Shown here: in pieces, positions 36,890-45,880 of the stretch
How the letters are laid out: each line of letters opens with the position of its first letter
How positions within the stretch are numbered: position 1 is the first letter of the stretch
From: Paenibacillus curdlanolyticus YK9
Lineage (GTDB): Bacteria > Bacillota > Bacilli > Paenibacillales > Paenibacillaceae
Assembly (NCBI RefSeq): GCF_000179615.1
Contig: NZ_AEDD01000009.1
Location: forward strand, 186,001-250,000
Direction: 5' to 3'
DNA length: 64,000 nucleotides
Program-made: the position numbers and the translations under genes
Notes under the pieces: model-generated
The model's input: only the letters and a program-made list of their open reading frames with translations
Told to the model about the DNA's origin: nothing
Databases searched by the model: none

Positions 36890-37960
36890 CTATAGCAGTC
36901 TGGCCTTCGAATTGGCAGAACCGATGGAATCGCGATAAATCATTTCTCCGCTGATCAGTATTTTCTCGAACGGCTCCTTAGGATATGCGATACGCTCCAG
37001 CACTTTATCAACTGCGCGCGCGCCAAGCGTTTCCTTGGGGACGTTAACCGTCGTCAAGGAAGGCGTATGTTTGACGGTATCGATGTTATCAAAGCCGGTA
37101 ATGGAAATCTCGCCAGGCACGTCGATTTCTAATTCGCGGAACGCTCTTGCCGCATCCATCGCGATCGAATCGTTAGCGCAGACCACGGCCGTCGGGAGCG
37201 ATCGCAGCTTCTTCCTCCTCATAGCCCAAGCCTTGATCGGCTCATCAAAATGCTCCATGCTGTCCAGCGCGGTCAGATGGTCATCCTTCACCCAGAGATC
37301 GAATTCCTCCATTGCGTTCCGGAATCCGTTCCAGCGATCAAAGAAGCTTCTGGAATATCGGTCATTGCCGATAAAGCTGATGTTTCGATGCCCAATTCCG
37401 ATCAGATGCTTGGTCAGCCTGTACATGCAATCATAATTGTTCACGAAAACGGTATCGGACGGAATCAATGGATCCTCATGATCAACCAGAACCATCGGAA
37501 CGCCTAGACGATGAATTTCCAATAGCATGGACGTGGCGATCTCGCCTACGCCGATTAAGCCCATAATGCCTTCTGGATTCAACAAATGAAGGAAGCTTTC
37601 GACGTTCTGCTCCATCACGATGAACATGCCAATCCCTTTTTCCTCCAAGCGTTTCGTAATCCCGTCGAGTATTTTTCCCCAATACTCGGAATCTTTCGTT
37701 TGGAACCGAATATTCGGCATCAGAACAAACATCGATTGTTTTACATCCGATTCCGTGAGCGTCTCTTCAGGACGGACAGTCTTGATCGGCTTCACGTAGC
37801 CGCTGGTTTGCGAGAAATAGCCGAGTTGGGACGCGGTTTGGATAACGCGGTCTCGCGTTGCGCCGCTGACGCCTTTCTTGCCGGAGAGCGCTTTGGAGAT
37901 CACATATTTGGATACGCCCAAATGATCCGCGATTTGCTGCATCGTTACTTTTTTAGTCAT
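36890..37960 (-). CDS. LacI-family transcriptional regulator
   Basis: A 356-residue LacI/GalR regulator. The helix-turn-helix is MQQIADHLGVSKYVISKALS (about 6-25), with the hinge near 50-60, followed by a periplasmic-binding-like ligand domain with GFDNIDTVKHTPSLTTV near the end. The ATG at 37960 follows GGAGGG and overlaps the end of the sensor kinase gene by 8 bp. The 16-bp palindrome TTATCGATATCGATAA before the ABC transporter lipoprotein gene is a plausible operator. Confidence 0.93.
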   Translation of the reverse strand: MTKKVTMQQIADHLGVSKYVISKALSGKKGVSGATRDRVIQTASQLGYFSQTSGYVKPIKTVRPEETLTESDVKQSMFVLMPNIRFQTKDSEYWGKILDGITKRLEEKGIGMFIVMEQNVESFLHLLNPEGIMGLIGVGEIATSMLLEIHRLGVPMVLVDHEDPLIPSDTVFVNNYDCMYRLTKHLIGIGHRNISFIGNDRYSRSFFDRWNGFRNAMEEFDLWVKDDHLTALDSMEHFDEPIKAWAMRRKKLRSLPTAVVCANDSIAMDAARAFRELEIDVPGEISITGFDNIDTVKHTPSLTTVNVPKETLGARAVDKVLERIAYPKEPFEKILISGEMIYRDSIGSANSKARLL

Positions 37961-39851
37961 TGGTCTTCCCTCCATGAATGAATGGCGTGTCAAGTTCCGA
38001 TTGCGGGGCCGGCAAACGAAGGACAATCTCCGTGCCCCCATCCAGCCCCTCTAGCGCTTCCATGCCGTAGCTGTGGCCGTAATGCAGCTTGATGCGCTCA
38101 CAAACATTTTTCAGCCCGATCCCTCCTCGCTTCTCTCCGTTAACCTCCATGCCAGAGAAGGAGCGATTGAGGCGTTCGCGCGTCTCCGCCGTCATGCCGA
38201 GCCCGTTATCTACGACACGAATCAAGAGAAAGCGCTCGGTATGTTCAACAATAATGGCAATACGCATTCGCGCCTTGCGGTCGTCCAGTCCGTGGTAGAT
38301 AGCATTCTCTACGATCGGCTGGAGCAGCAGCTTAAGCGTAAGGACGTTATGGAACGCCGGGTCAGCGTGCATCTGCAGGTCAAACCGGTTCGGATACCGA
38401 TAATTGAGCATCTCGATATAATTGCGGACATGCTCCAATTCCGCCTTGACGGTCGTTTTCTCCCGCACATCTCCGATGCTGTATCGCAGCAGCTTGCCGA
38501 ACACCGATAACATATCCGCAGCGGCATCGTCATCGTTCAATTCGGCAACCATGCGAATCGTTTCGAGCGTGTTGTACATAAAATGAGGATTGATCTGATT
38601 TTGGAGCGCGTGCATCTCCGCTTCGTTCTTTTTCGTTTCCATCTCATAGATGTCCTGGATCAACTGATCGATTCGAACGATCATCCGGTTGAACTGATGG
38701 CCAAGCTGGCCGATTTCATCCCGGTGCTTTACCGGAAACTGCACCTTGAAATTCCCTTCCTGCACGGTCCGCATGAGACGCATCATTTTGCGCAGCGGCT
38801 TGGTTAAGGCGAAGGACAGCAGGATCGAGATTAGCAAGGCAACGCCGATAGTGACGAAGGTAGCGGCCAGCGTCGCGTTTCGAATCCGAATGGAATCCTT
38901 GTTTAACTCCCGTTCGGGTATAAGAATGAATAGCTTCCAGTCGGTATCGGGTGACGTCGTATAAATAACGAGCTGCTTTTGGCCGTCAACCGTTTGATAG
39001 AAGCTGCCGCTTTTACCGCTTGCTTGCCGTATAATCGGGGTGTCGATTCGCTTTGACAGCTGACTTTTATCGCTATCGTAAATAACGCCGCCTTGTTTAT
39101 CGATAATGAACGATTTGCCATGCGTCAGCTTGTCCAAATCGATAATTTGATCCTCGATCACACGAATATCCGCATCCACTGCAATGAGACCGATCGGCTG
39201 AAGCGAAGCTTCATCCAATATTTTACGAACGACGGTAAAGGCGCTTCTGACGCTGTTCAGATTGCTTGTATAGGTTTCCGTACCGAACAAAAGCGCTTCA
39301 CCGCCAGATTGCTCCGCCTGCGCTTTCCATTGCCGATAGCTTTTCTCCAAATCCAGACGAACAGCGCCAGACTCAGTAGAAAAGTATCCGTTTCCAAATT
39401 CATCGAAAATGTAGACGACATTCGCGCCGCGTTTAATATTATTGATAAACTTGACCGAAGACTGTATGCCTCGTTGAATGGACAATAGTTGATTAAAATC
39501 TTCCGGCACCGAATCCGTCACCGATGTCGAATTCGCCTTCATCCTCTGTCCATAGTATTGGTTGGAGCGTATCAAATTGTGTTTAATCTCGGCTTGATAG
39601 GCAGGAATGGACGAAATGCGCATCATATCTTCGATATAATCGTCGATGCGCTCCATCATCGCTTCCTGCAGGTTTGTGGAGTAGGACACCGTCGTTCGCT
39701 CGATGGAATGGGTGTAATTCGAGTAAGAAAGATATCCAATAAAGGTTAACGGCAACGAAATCACACCGAGAAACACGATCAACAGCTTGCGTTCCATCGG
39801 CATGTCAGTCAGCGCAGATCTTAGTCCCCTCCACCATCGTCTCGTTTCCAT
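37953..39851 (-). CDS. YesM-type sensor histidine kinase
   Basis: A 632-residue membrane sensor kinase. The first helix is near 24-44, followed by an extracytoplasmic sensing region of about 280 residues (dCache-like) and a second helix near 326-350. HAMP (about 350-400) leads to the His_kinase segment, where INPHFMYNTLE contains the probable phospho-His423. The HATPase N box is PIVENAIYHGL and the G box DNGLGM. Such kinases sense sugars or cell wall fragments together with binding lipoproteins. GGAAGG precedes the ATG at 39851. It follows the transporter genes after a terminator. Confidence 0.93.
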   Translation of the reverse strand: METRRWWRGLRSALTDMPMERKLLIVFLGVISLPLTFIGYLSYSNYTHSIERTTVSYSTNLQEAMMERIDDYIEDMMRISSIPAYQAEIKHNLIRSNQYYGQRMKANSTSVTDSVPEDFNQLLSIQRGIQSSVKFINNIKRGANVVYIFDEFGNGYFSTESGAVRLDLEKSYRQWKAQAEQSGGEALLFGTETYTSNLNSVRSAFTVVRKILDEASLQPIGLIAVDADIRVIEDQIIDLDKLTHGKSFIIDKQGGVIYDSDKSQLSKRIDTPIIRQASGKSGSFYQTVDGQKQLVIYTTSPDTDWKLFILIPERELNKDSIRIRNATLAATFVTIGVALLISILLSFALTKPLRKMMRLMRTVQEGNFKVQFPVKHRDEIGQLGHQFNRMIVRIDQLIQDIYEMETKKNEAEMHALQNQINPHFMYNTLETIRMVAELNDDDAAADMLSVFGKLLRYSIGDVREKTTVKAELEHVRNYIEMLNYRYPNRFDLQMHADPAFHNVLTLKLLLQPIVENAIYHGLDDRKARMRIAIIVEHTERFLLIRVVDNGLGMTAETRERLNRSFSGMEVNGEKRGGIGLKNVCERIKLHYGHSYGMEALEGLDGGTEIVLRLPAPQSELDTPFIHGGKTND

Positions 39852-39987
39852 CACCACATTCCTTCCGCCCCGTTGTTCTGTCGAATAATCTCTACATTAT
39901 ACGACATATCGGTAGCCTATGCACTTAATCGTTATTGTACAACACGCTTTTTTACCTAACAATATGCATGATCATGCTAATAAACAT

Positions 39988-40027
39988 AAAAAAAGCTTTT
40001 GCCAGTATATGAACGGGCAAAAGCTTT
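39988..40027 (-). terminator. Terminator of the sugar ABC transporter operon
   Basis: Perfect arms AAAGCTTTTGCC / GGCAAAAGCTTT with a T-run on the minus strand, 20 bp after the last permease gene. Read-through would reach the sensor kinase gene. Confidence 0.88.
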
Positions 40028-40048
40028 ATGATTTAACTTGCGCTAACG

Positions 40049-40879
40049 CTATTTAACGGCACCTTGGGTAACGCCTGCAAATATATACCGCTGCAGGAAC
40101 ACGAACATGACAGCCGTTGGAATCATGATGATAAGAATCGCGGCGGAAACCATCTGCCAATTCCCGCTGTTCGAACCGAAGAAACGCATAAGCGAGGTCG
40201 ATACGACGACAAGCTCCGGCTTCGTCAGGTACAAGAACGGCGTGAACATATCATTATAAATCGAGATCGTCTTCAAAATAATGATCGTTGCCGTTGCCGG
40301 TCCCAGCAATGGCAGGATAACCACATAAAAAATTTTGAACAAGGATGCGCCTTCCATCATCGCCGCTTCATCCAGATCGTACGGAATGTTGCGTATAAAC
40401 TGCATGTAAATATATATTTGCAAAATATCTGCGCCAACGTACAGCAGTGTCGGTCCCATCAAATGATTCGTCAGCCCCAAGCCTTGAATCGTTTTGAAGT
40501 TGATGACCTGCGTTGTAATTTGAGGAATGATCGTCGCAAACAGGAACAAACCGACCAGCGGCCCTTGCAGCTTGAACTTAAATCGGGTCACCGCGTAACA
40601 GAAAGAGGCGCCGATCAGCACGTTCAAGAGAAGCGTAACGCAGACGATAATGATCGTATTCCCGAATGCACGCCCCATATCCGCCTGGCTGAACGCATCG
40701 GCAAAATTGCTAAAATGCACAAAGCTGTCCGGCAGCGACATCGTCGATTTCGTCAAATACTCGTCCGGCGTCTTAAACGCATTCGCTACAATGATATAAG
40801 GCGGGTATAAGACGACGAAAACCGCGATCAATAACGAGATATATTTCATACCGATCCATATCGGATTTGCTTTCGTCAT
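40049..40879 (-). CDS. CUT1 sugar ABC transporter permease (MalG type)
   Basis: A 276-residue permease with six hydrophobic segments. The EAA loop reads DEAAMMEGASLFKIFYVVILPLLGP near 180-204 (described). The VVLYPPYIIVANAFKTPDEYL start is typical of MalG/LacG-type proteins. It is the last gene of the lipoprotein-permease-permease operon. No ATPase gene is present; such CUT1 systems usually share MsmX. Confidence 0.92.
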   Translation of the reverse strand: MTKANPIWIGMKYISLLIAVFVVLYPPYIIVANAFKTPDEYLTKSTMSLPDSFVHFSNFADAFSQADMGRAFGNTIIIVCVTLLLNVLIGASFCYAVTRFKFKLQGPLVGLFLFATIIPQITTQVINFKTIQGLGLTNHLMGPTLLYVGADILQIYIYMQFIRNIPYDLDEAAMMEGASLFKIFYVVILPLLGPATATIIILKTISIYNDMFTPFLYLTKPELVVVSTSLMRFFGSNSGNWQMVSAAILIIMIPTAVMFVFLQRYIFAGVTQGAVK

Positions 40880-40881
40880 CG

Positions 40882-41766
40882 CTAGTCTCTCCCTCTATTC
40901 AAGAAATACCGCTGAATGGACAACACAACAACAACCGCTATCAACAAGACCACGCTCATCGCTGATGCTAATCCATAGTCGTTAAACTGGAAGGCTGTCT
41001 CGATAATTTTCATAACAAAGGTCTCGCTCGCGCCAGCCGGTCCGCCGTTCGTTAGGACGAATGGAAGGTCGAATACTTCCAACGCGCCTGTTACGGTCAG
41101 GAACAGGTTTAGCTCAATGATTTTGTAAATATTAGGAACCGTAATGAAACGGAATTTTTGCCAATTGTTCGCGCCGTCAATGGACGCCGCTTCATATAGA
41201 TCGGCAGGGATCGATTGAAGCGCTGCCAGATAGATGACCATATTAAAGCCCATAAACCGCCAGAAGCCAATGGAAGCCAACGTGTAATTCACAAACGATT
41301 CAGAACCGAGCCAGCTCGTTTCCCCGCCAAGCCCAAGCTTGCCTAACAGAAAGTTCAGCGATCCGTCCGTCGTATCGAATACGTATCCGAACAAATATGC
41401 AACTGCTACACCGTTCAAAATGTACGGGAGAAAAAGCAGCAGCCGGAAAAAATAACGACCTTTCAGTTTCCCGTTCAACACAATCGCGAAGTAGATCGCC
41501 GCGATATTTTGCACAATCCCAACCACGAAATACGCGATATTATGTTTAAAAACGCCAAAAATTTCTGGATTCGTAAAGACTTCGCGATAGTTAGCAAAGC
41601 CAATCCAATCTTTCTCCTGACTCATGCCGTCCCAGTTCGTAAAGCTAAGCCGAATGAGCTCAAGCGCTGGGTAATAGGAGAACGTCAGCAGCAGGAGAAG
41701 GGGCAATGCGATAAACGAGACAATTATTATTCTTTTTTGCGTTTCAAAAGGAAGCCTGCTGAGCAT
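40882..41766 (-). CDS. CUT1 sugar ABC transporter permease (MalF type)
   Basis: A 294-residue permease with six predicted helices. The typical LFLLPYILNGVAVAYLFGYVFD region and the EAA motif YEAASIDGANNWQKFRFITVP (about 198-218, described) are visible. It is separated from its partner permease by 2 bp and from the lipoprotein gene by 119 bp that hold a stable hairpin. Confidence 0.92.
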   Translation of the reverse strand: MLSRLPFETQKRIIIVSFIALPLLLLLTFSYYPALELIRLSFTNWDGMSQEKDWIGFANYREVFTNPEIFGVFKHNIAYFVVGIVQNIAAIYFAIVLNGKLKGRYFFRLLLFLPYILNGVAVAYLFGYVFDTTDGSLNFLLGKLGLGGETSWLGSESFVNYTLASIGFWRFMGFNMVIYLAALQSIPADLYEAASIDGANNWQKFRFITVPNIYKIIELNLFLTVTGALEVFDLPFVLTNGGPAGASETFVMKIIETAFQFNDYGLASAMSVVLLIAVVVVLSIQRYFLNRGRD

Positions 41767-41835
41767 GGGATCCCATCCTCTCCAAATTCTCTAGATATCT
41801 CTCTGCTCGAAGGAGCTTCGCACCGCATCGGGAAT

Positions 41836-41860
41836 CGATGCTCCGCAAGCGGGAGCATCG
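41836..41860 (-). other. Intercistronic hairpin between lipoprotein and permease genes
   Basis: Perfect 9-bp arms CGATGCTCC / GGAGCATCG with a 7-base loop and no T-run. Hairpins at this place in ABC operons often stabilise the binding-protein mRNA and lower permease expression; that role is inferred. Confidence 0.5.
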
Positions 41861-41885
41861 TTCCTTAGGCGGCGTACGCTTTAAC

Positions 41886-43190
41886 TTACTTGGCTACTTT
41901 GCTTTTCGCTTTAGCCCATTGCTTGTTCAGCTTATCCAATACCGTTTGCGGATCTTTAACAAGCACGAACTCTTGAAGGAACTTGCTTTGATCGATCTGC
42001 GCGTCATTTTGAATGGAAGTCGCCAGATCGTTCGATGCGCCAAGCTCGATAAATTGCGGATTGTAGCTGTTGAACTCCGCCAGCTGCGGCAGCTTCGATT
42101 CTTTGGTCGTCAACGTCGGAATGAAGCCTGCGAAATCCTCGTATCCCGACTCCTCAACCATCCATTTTACGAATGCTTTAGCAGCAGGAACGTTGCCGTC
42201 TTTGTTAACCGCATAGAACCAGTCCGGATTGAGCGGCGCTTTAAGCGAGCCTGAATTGTCGGCAGGGAATGGGAAGAAGCCGATATCTTCGGATGCTGCA
42301 CCGTTCTCAATGACTTGATTGATGACCCAGTTGCCGAGCAAATACATGCCGAACTTGCCTTGCGCAACGTCTTTTTTCGATTTCTCCCAGTTCGACGAGT
42401 TGATATCTTTCTCCAGCAAGTCTTTCTCGTGCAGCGTACGAAGAATGGACCACGATTGGCCATATACGCCATCCATCGTGTACGGCGTGTCGGTTTCTGC
42501 GCGTTTGTTTTGGTGATCCGATGCGCCGCCGATCATCGTCGGTACGTCGTAAACCCAAGTATCAAGCGGCCATTTGTCTTTGAAGTTGGAAGCAAGTGGA
42601 ATAATGCCCGCATCCTTCAGCTTTTGTGCCGCTGCATAAAACTCATCAAGCGTTTTAGGAATTGCCGTGATGCCTGCTTTTGCAAATGCTTTTTTGTTAT
42701 ACACGATACCTACCGTGCTGTTGCCGGAGGAAACGCCATACATTTTGCCTTCAAACGCTTTCAAGTCTTTGAAGCGAATGTCGCCGGAGAATTGAATATC
42801 ATCAAGCGGAGCAAAATATTTTGGGAATTCCGAGTTTGCAATGCCTGGTCCGATCAAAATAACGTCTGGGAATTTGCCGGAAGCGATCCGTACCTTCGAC
42901 GTTTTCTCGTAATCGAGCACGCCTTCGAATTGAATTTCGACGCCTGGGTATTTCTCTTCAAAACGTTTTTTGTATTCCTTAAACTCTTTGCCGATCATGT
43001 CCGTGCGCTGCGTCAGGAAAACGATTTTGCCTTTAATCTCTTCCCCGCCCTTGTTATCCGTCGCTTCCGTCGTCGGCGTTGTGTTGCCGTTGTCAGATGG
43101 CTTTACTTCTTCCTTATCTTTTCCGCCACATGCCGCTAATATTGTTAGCATAAGAACGCTTGCCAATAATAACGAAAATGCCTTTTTCAT
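41886..43190 (-). CDS. Sugar-binding lipoprotein of the CUT1 ABC transporter
   Basis: A 434-residue family 1 extracellular solute-binding protein. The signal peptide ends in the lipobox LAAC (Cys21), followed by an acidic/Thr-rich linker. The fold is marked by GIVYNKKAFAKAGI and TLDEFYAAAQKLKDAGIIPL. It is the first gene of the transporter operon, divergent from the GH113-like mannanase and 2-epimerase genes, so manno-oligosaccharides or related beta-glycans are the likely ligand (inference). It is a clear paralog of the lipoprotein at 46154-47437. Confidence 0.93.
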   Translation of the reverse strand: MKKAFSLLLASVLMLTILAACGGKDKEEVKPSDNGNTTPTTEATDNKGGEEIKGKIVFLTQRTDMIGKEFKEYKKRFEEKYPGVEIQFEGVLDYEKTSKVRIASGKFPDVILIGPGIANSEFPKYFAPLDDIQFSGDIRFKDLKAFEGKMYGVSSGNSTVGIVYNKKAFAKAGITAIPKTLDEFYAAAQKLKDAGIIPLASNFKDKWPLDTWVYDVPTMIGGASDHQNKRAETDTPYTMDGVYGQSWSILRTLHEKDLLEKDINSSNWEKSKKDVAQGKFGMYLLGNWVINQVIENGAASEDIGFFPFPADNSGSLKAPLNPDWFYAVNKDGNVPAAKAFVKWMVEESGYEDFAGFIPTLTTKESKLPQLAEFNSYNPQFIELGASNDLATSIQNDAQIDQSKFLQEFVLVKDPQTVLDKLNKQWAKAKSKVAK

Positions 43191-43243
43191 TTTTTATCCC
43201 CCTCATATCGTTTTGTTACCGCTTGCAAATTGAGTATATAACC

Positions 43244-43259
43244 TTATCGATATCGATAA
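43244..43259. promoter_or_regulatory. LacI-type operator palindrome
   Basis: TTATCGATATCGATAA is a perfect 16-bp palindrome with even symmetry, the kind of site bound by LacI/GalR dimers. It lies 54 bp before the lipoprotein start; the LacI gene of the same locus is the obvious candidate to bind it. Confidence 0.62.
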
Positions 43260-43334
43260 AATGGTCTACGTTTTGTTTTCTGGTCTTCAATTTACCTTTT
43301 GCATCAATAATAACAACTAGCTAACAGGTTTATG

Positions 43335-43348
43335 TGAAAGCGCTGTAT
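43335..43348. promoter_or_regulatory. cre-like (CcpA) site
   Basis: TGAAAGCGCTGTAT matches the catabolite response element TGWAAnCGnTnWCA except at the last two positions and carries the AAGCGCT core. The position between divergent sugar genes fits catabolite control. Confidence 0.5.
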
Positions 43349-43551
43349 TTTACCATTCCCCCTTTTATATAGGTAATTTCCCGACTGACTTCGCTTATTT
43401 AATCGCTTACATTATTTTTTTGTCCCAAGCCTATTGCCAAACGAGGGTTCTTGATGTTTACTTGTGATAACAAAACACATTTTTGTTATGCTAACTTCAT
43501 TTGAGTTTGCAATCAACTAAGCCTTTCATTATGAGTAACGGAGAGATGTTC

Positions 43552-44520
43552 ATGAGCAAGCTAGATCACTTTATCGGCGGGATGACATGGGGCTGGACTG
43601 GCGTTAGAGGCACTTGGAACAACGAAGAAGCGCGCCAATCGATGGCGCTTATGGTCGATCGTCTGAACGTAAATTGGACGGCTATCACTTTCGCTGCAAT
43701 GCAAGCGCATCCTCAAGCAACAACAATCGCGTATCAAGAGGAACCTACGGTAACCGATCTGGAAGTGCGCAGCATGATTACCGAAGCGAAACGACATGGC
43801 CTTAAGGTGTGCCTGAAGCCCGTCGTCAATTGCACGGATGGAACATGGCGCGCGCATATTAACTTTTTCGACAATGACGTGCCGTGCGAGCCCAAATGGT
43901 CTGAATGGTTCGCCTCCTACACTACATTCATGCTGCATTATGCCGCGATTGCCGAAGAGCTCGGCTGCGAGATGCTGTGCATTGGCTGCGAAATGGTACA
44001 GACCGATCGCAGAGAATCGGAATGGCGCGCGTTAATTCAGAAGGTCAGAGCTGTATACAGCGGCATCGTTACCTATAACTGCGACAAATATCAAGAGGAT
44101 CAGGTGCGCTGGTGGGATGCCGTCGATGTCATTTCCTCCAGCGGCTATTATCCGATCAACGATTGGGATCAGCAGCTGGATCGCATCGAAGCGGTCGTTA
44201 AGAAGCACGGCAAGCCGTTCTTCTTCATGGAAGCAGGTTGCCCGAGCCGCCAAGGCTCCGAACATTTGCCGAATGATTGGGGCCTGCAAGGCGATCCAAA
44301 CGAGTCGGTCCAAAAGCGCTATTTTGAGACGGCGTTTGACCGCTGCAGCACGCGCGACTGGGTTGGCGGCTTCATGCTATGGGATTGGCCAGCCCAGCTG
44401 TATGCCGAGAATGAAGCTTCGAGCAATGATGACTACTGCATGTTCGGCAAGCAAGCGGAGACCGTCGTCCGCGACTACTATACGTTAAAGACAGCAGAAC
44501 GGGAGAAATCGATCACATGA
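43552..44520 (+). CDS. GH113-like beta-1,4-mannanase
   Basis: A 322-residue TIM-barrel hydrolase that resembles glycoside hydrolase family 113 (endo-beta-mannanase/mannosidase). The start MSKLDHFIGGMTWGWTGVRG, the acid/base candidate Glu147 in CIGCEMVQ and the nucleophile candidate Glu227 in PFFFMEAGCPS have family-like spacing of 80 residues. There is no signal peptide, so it should cut imported oligosaccharides. The ATG at 43552 follows GGAGA; an upstream TTG lacks a site. It overlaps the 2-epimerase gene by 4 bp. The assignment to GH113 rather than a near relative is by motif memory. Confidence 0.75.
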   Translation: MSKLDHFIGGMTWGWTGVRGTWNNEEARQSMALMVDRLNVNWTAITFAAMQAHPQATTIAYQEEPTVTDLEVRSMITEAKRHGLKVCLKPVVNCTDGTWRAHINFFDNDVPCEPKWSEWFASYTTFMLHYAAIAEELGCEMLCIGCEMVQTDRRESEWRALIQKVRAVYSGIVTYNCDKYQEDQVRWWDAVDVISSSGYYPINDWDQQLDRIEAVVKKHGKPFFFMEAGCPSRQGSEHLPNDWGLQGDPNESVQKRYFETAFDRCSTRDWVGGFMLWDWPAQLYAENEASSNDDYCMFGKQAETVVRDYYTLKTAEREKSIT

Positions 44521-45731
44521 CGATGACAATGACGACACAACCACAATGGAAACAGGATTGGTCCCATGCGATACGGCAGGAGCTGGAGAATAATATTCTC
44601 GCGTTCTGGATGAAGCATGCCCTGGACGACAACGGCGGCTTCATTGGCGAGATTACGCAGGATATGATTCGGGTGACCGATGCAGAGAAAAGCCTCGTCC
44701 TGAATACGCGCATGCTGTGGACCTTCGCGTCAGCCTATCGGCTTTACCGCAAACCGGCCTATGCGCTCATCGCGGACCGCGCGTTTGTTTACTTGAAGGA
44801 GCACTTCTTCGACTCGCGTAATGGCGGGCTGTACTGGATGCTTGATGCGCAAGGCAACCCGACCTCGGATAAAAAGCAGGTCTACGGCCAAGCCTTCGCC
44901 ATCTATGCCTGGTCCGAATATTATCGTGCCACGGGCAATCGCGAAGCGTTGGATGAGGCCATCGCCCTGTTCAAGCTCATCGAACGCCACGGGCGCGACA
45001 ACGTTCACGGCGGCTACTTTGAAGCGCTCGCAGCAGATTGGACCGCGACAGACGAGCTCAGCTTGAGCAATAAAGACTTGAATGAGAAAAAATCGATGAA
45101 TACGCATTTGCATGTGCTTGAAGGTTATACGAATTTGTATCGGGTATGGCCATCCGAGGAGCTTCGCCATTCGCTCGAAGCGCTCATTCACGTGACGATT
45201 GACCATATTGTCGATGCCGGCACCGGCCATTTTAAGCTGTTTTTCGATGAAAGCTGGAACAACAAGTCCGACCACATCTCCTATGGCCACGATATCGAGG
45301 GCAGCTGGCTGCTTGTTGAGGCGGCCGAGGTGCTCGGAGACGAAGCGTTGACGAAATCCGTTAAAGCGATTGCGTTAACCATGGCTGAGGCTACGCTGCG
45401 CGAAGGCGTCGACCCAGACGGCGGCATTCCGAACGAAGCGGACCGCTCCGGCCTCATCGATACGGACAAAGATTGGTGGCCGCAAGCCGAGGCGGTCGTC
45501 GGGTTTTATAACGCCTACCAAATGACCGGAGACGAACAGTACGCCCAAGCCGCTCGCGCATCGTGGCAGTTCATTGAATCATTCCTCATCGATCGGCAAA
45601 ACGGCGAATGGTACTGGAGCGTCACGCGCGAAGGCATTCCAACGGAAGGCCACCCGAAGGTGGGCGCGTGGAAATGCCCTTACCACAACGGCCGAGCATG
45701 CTTCGAAATGCTGGAGCGTCTCGCTCGATGA
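44517..45731 (+). CDS. Cellobiose/mannobiose 2-epimerase (AGE family)
   Basis: A 404-residue (alpha/alpha)6 barrel protein of the N-acylglucosamine 2-epimerase superfamily. The segments NTRMLWTFASAYRLY, KKQVYGQAFAIYAWSEYYR, NTHLHVLEGYTNLYR, ISYGHDIEGSWLL and GAWKCPYHNGRACFEML hold the histidines of cellobiose 2-epimerases. It would convert the reducing-end mannose of mannobiose into glucose (or the reverse with cellobiose). Coupling to a mannanase-like gene favours mannobiose. The next enzyme of the known pathway, a GH130 phosphorylase, is not in the window. Confidence 0.9.
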   Translation: MTMTMTTQPQWKQDWSHAIRQELENNILAFWMKHALDDNGGFIGEITQDMIRVTDAEKSLVLNTRMLWTFASAYRLYRKPAYALIADRAFVYLKEHFFDSRNGGLYWMLDAQGNPTSDKKQVYGQAFAIYAWSEYYRATGNREALDEAIALFKLIERHGRDNVHGGYFEALAADWTATDELSLSNKDLNEKKSMNTHLHVLEGYTNLYRVWPSEELRHSLEALIHVTIDHIVDAGTGHFKLFFDESWNNKSDHISYGHDIEGSWLLVEAAEVLGDEALTKSVKAIALTMAEATLREGVDPDGGIPNEADRSGLIDTDKDWWPQAEAVVGFYNAYQMTGDEQYAQAARASWQFIESFLIDRQNGEWYWSVTREGIPTEGHPKVGAWKCPYHNGRACFEMLERLAR

Positions 45732-45880
45732 TATTGACGGTTTGATGGCGCGGGACCAAGGGCTAAGCGGCTTGCTCCGGTGACGCCGTGTTGACTCTGG
45801 TGCAGCCTGCTGCTCTGATGCCAACTTGCTCTGATGATGCAACATGCTTCTTGCTGCTGTGACGCCGACTTGACTTGCGG
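45732..45880. other. Intergenic DNA with degenerate short repeats
   Basis: No gene seen. The stretch contains related phrases (TGACGCCGTGTTGACT and TGACGCCGACTTGACT about 78 bp apart, and several GCTCTGATG copies), probably decayed repeat DNA next to the four-unit element. Confidence 0.35.

Larger units (their letters stand above)
43191..43551. other. Divergent control region of transporter and mannanase genes
   Basis: 361 bp without a gene, AT-rich. It holds a 16-bp palindrome (43244-43259) near the lipoprotein gene and a cre-like element (43335-43348) in the middle. The GH113-like gene has a weak upstream TTG start at 43501 inside this stretch, but the RBS favours 43552. Confidence 0.6.
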
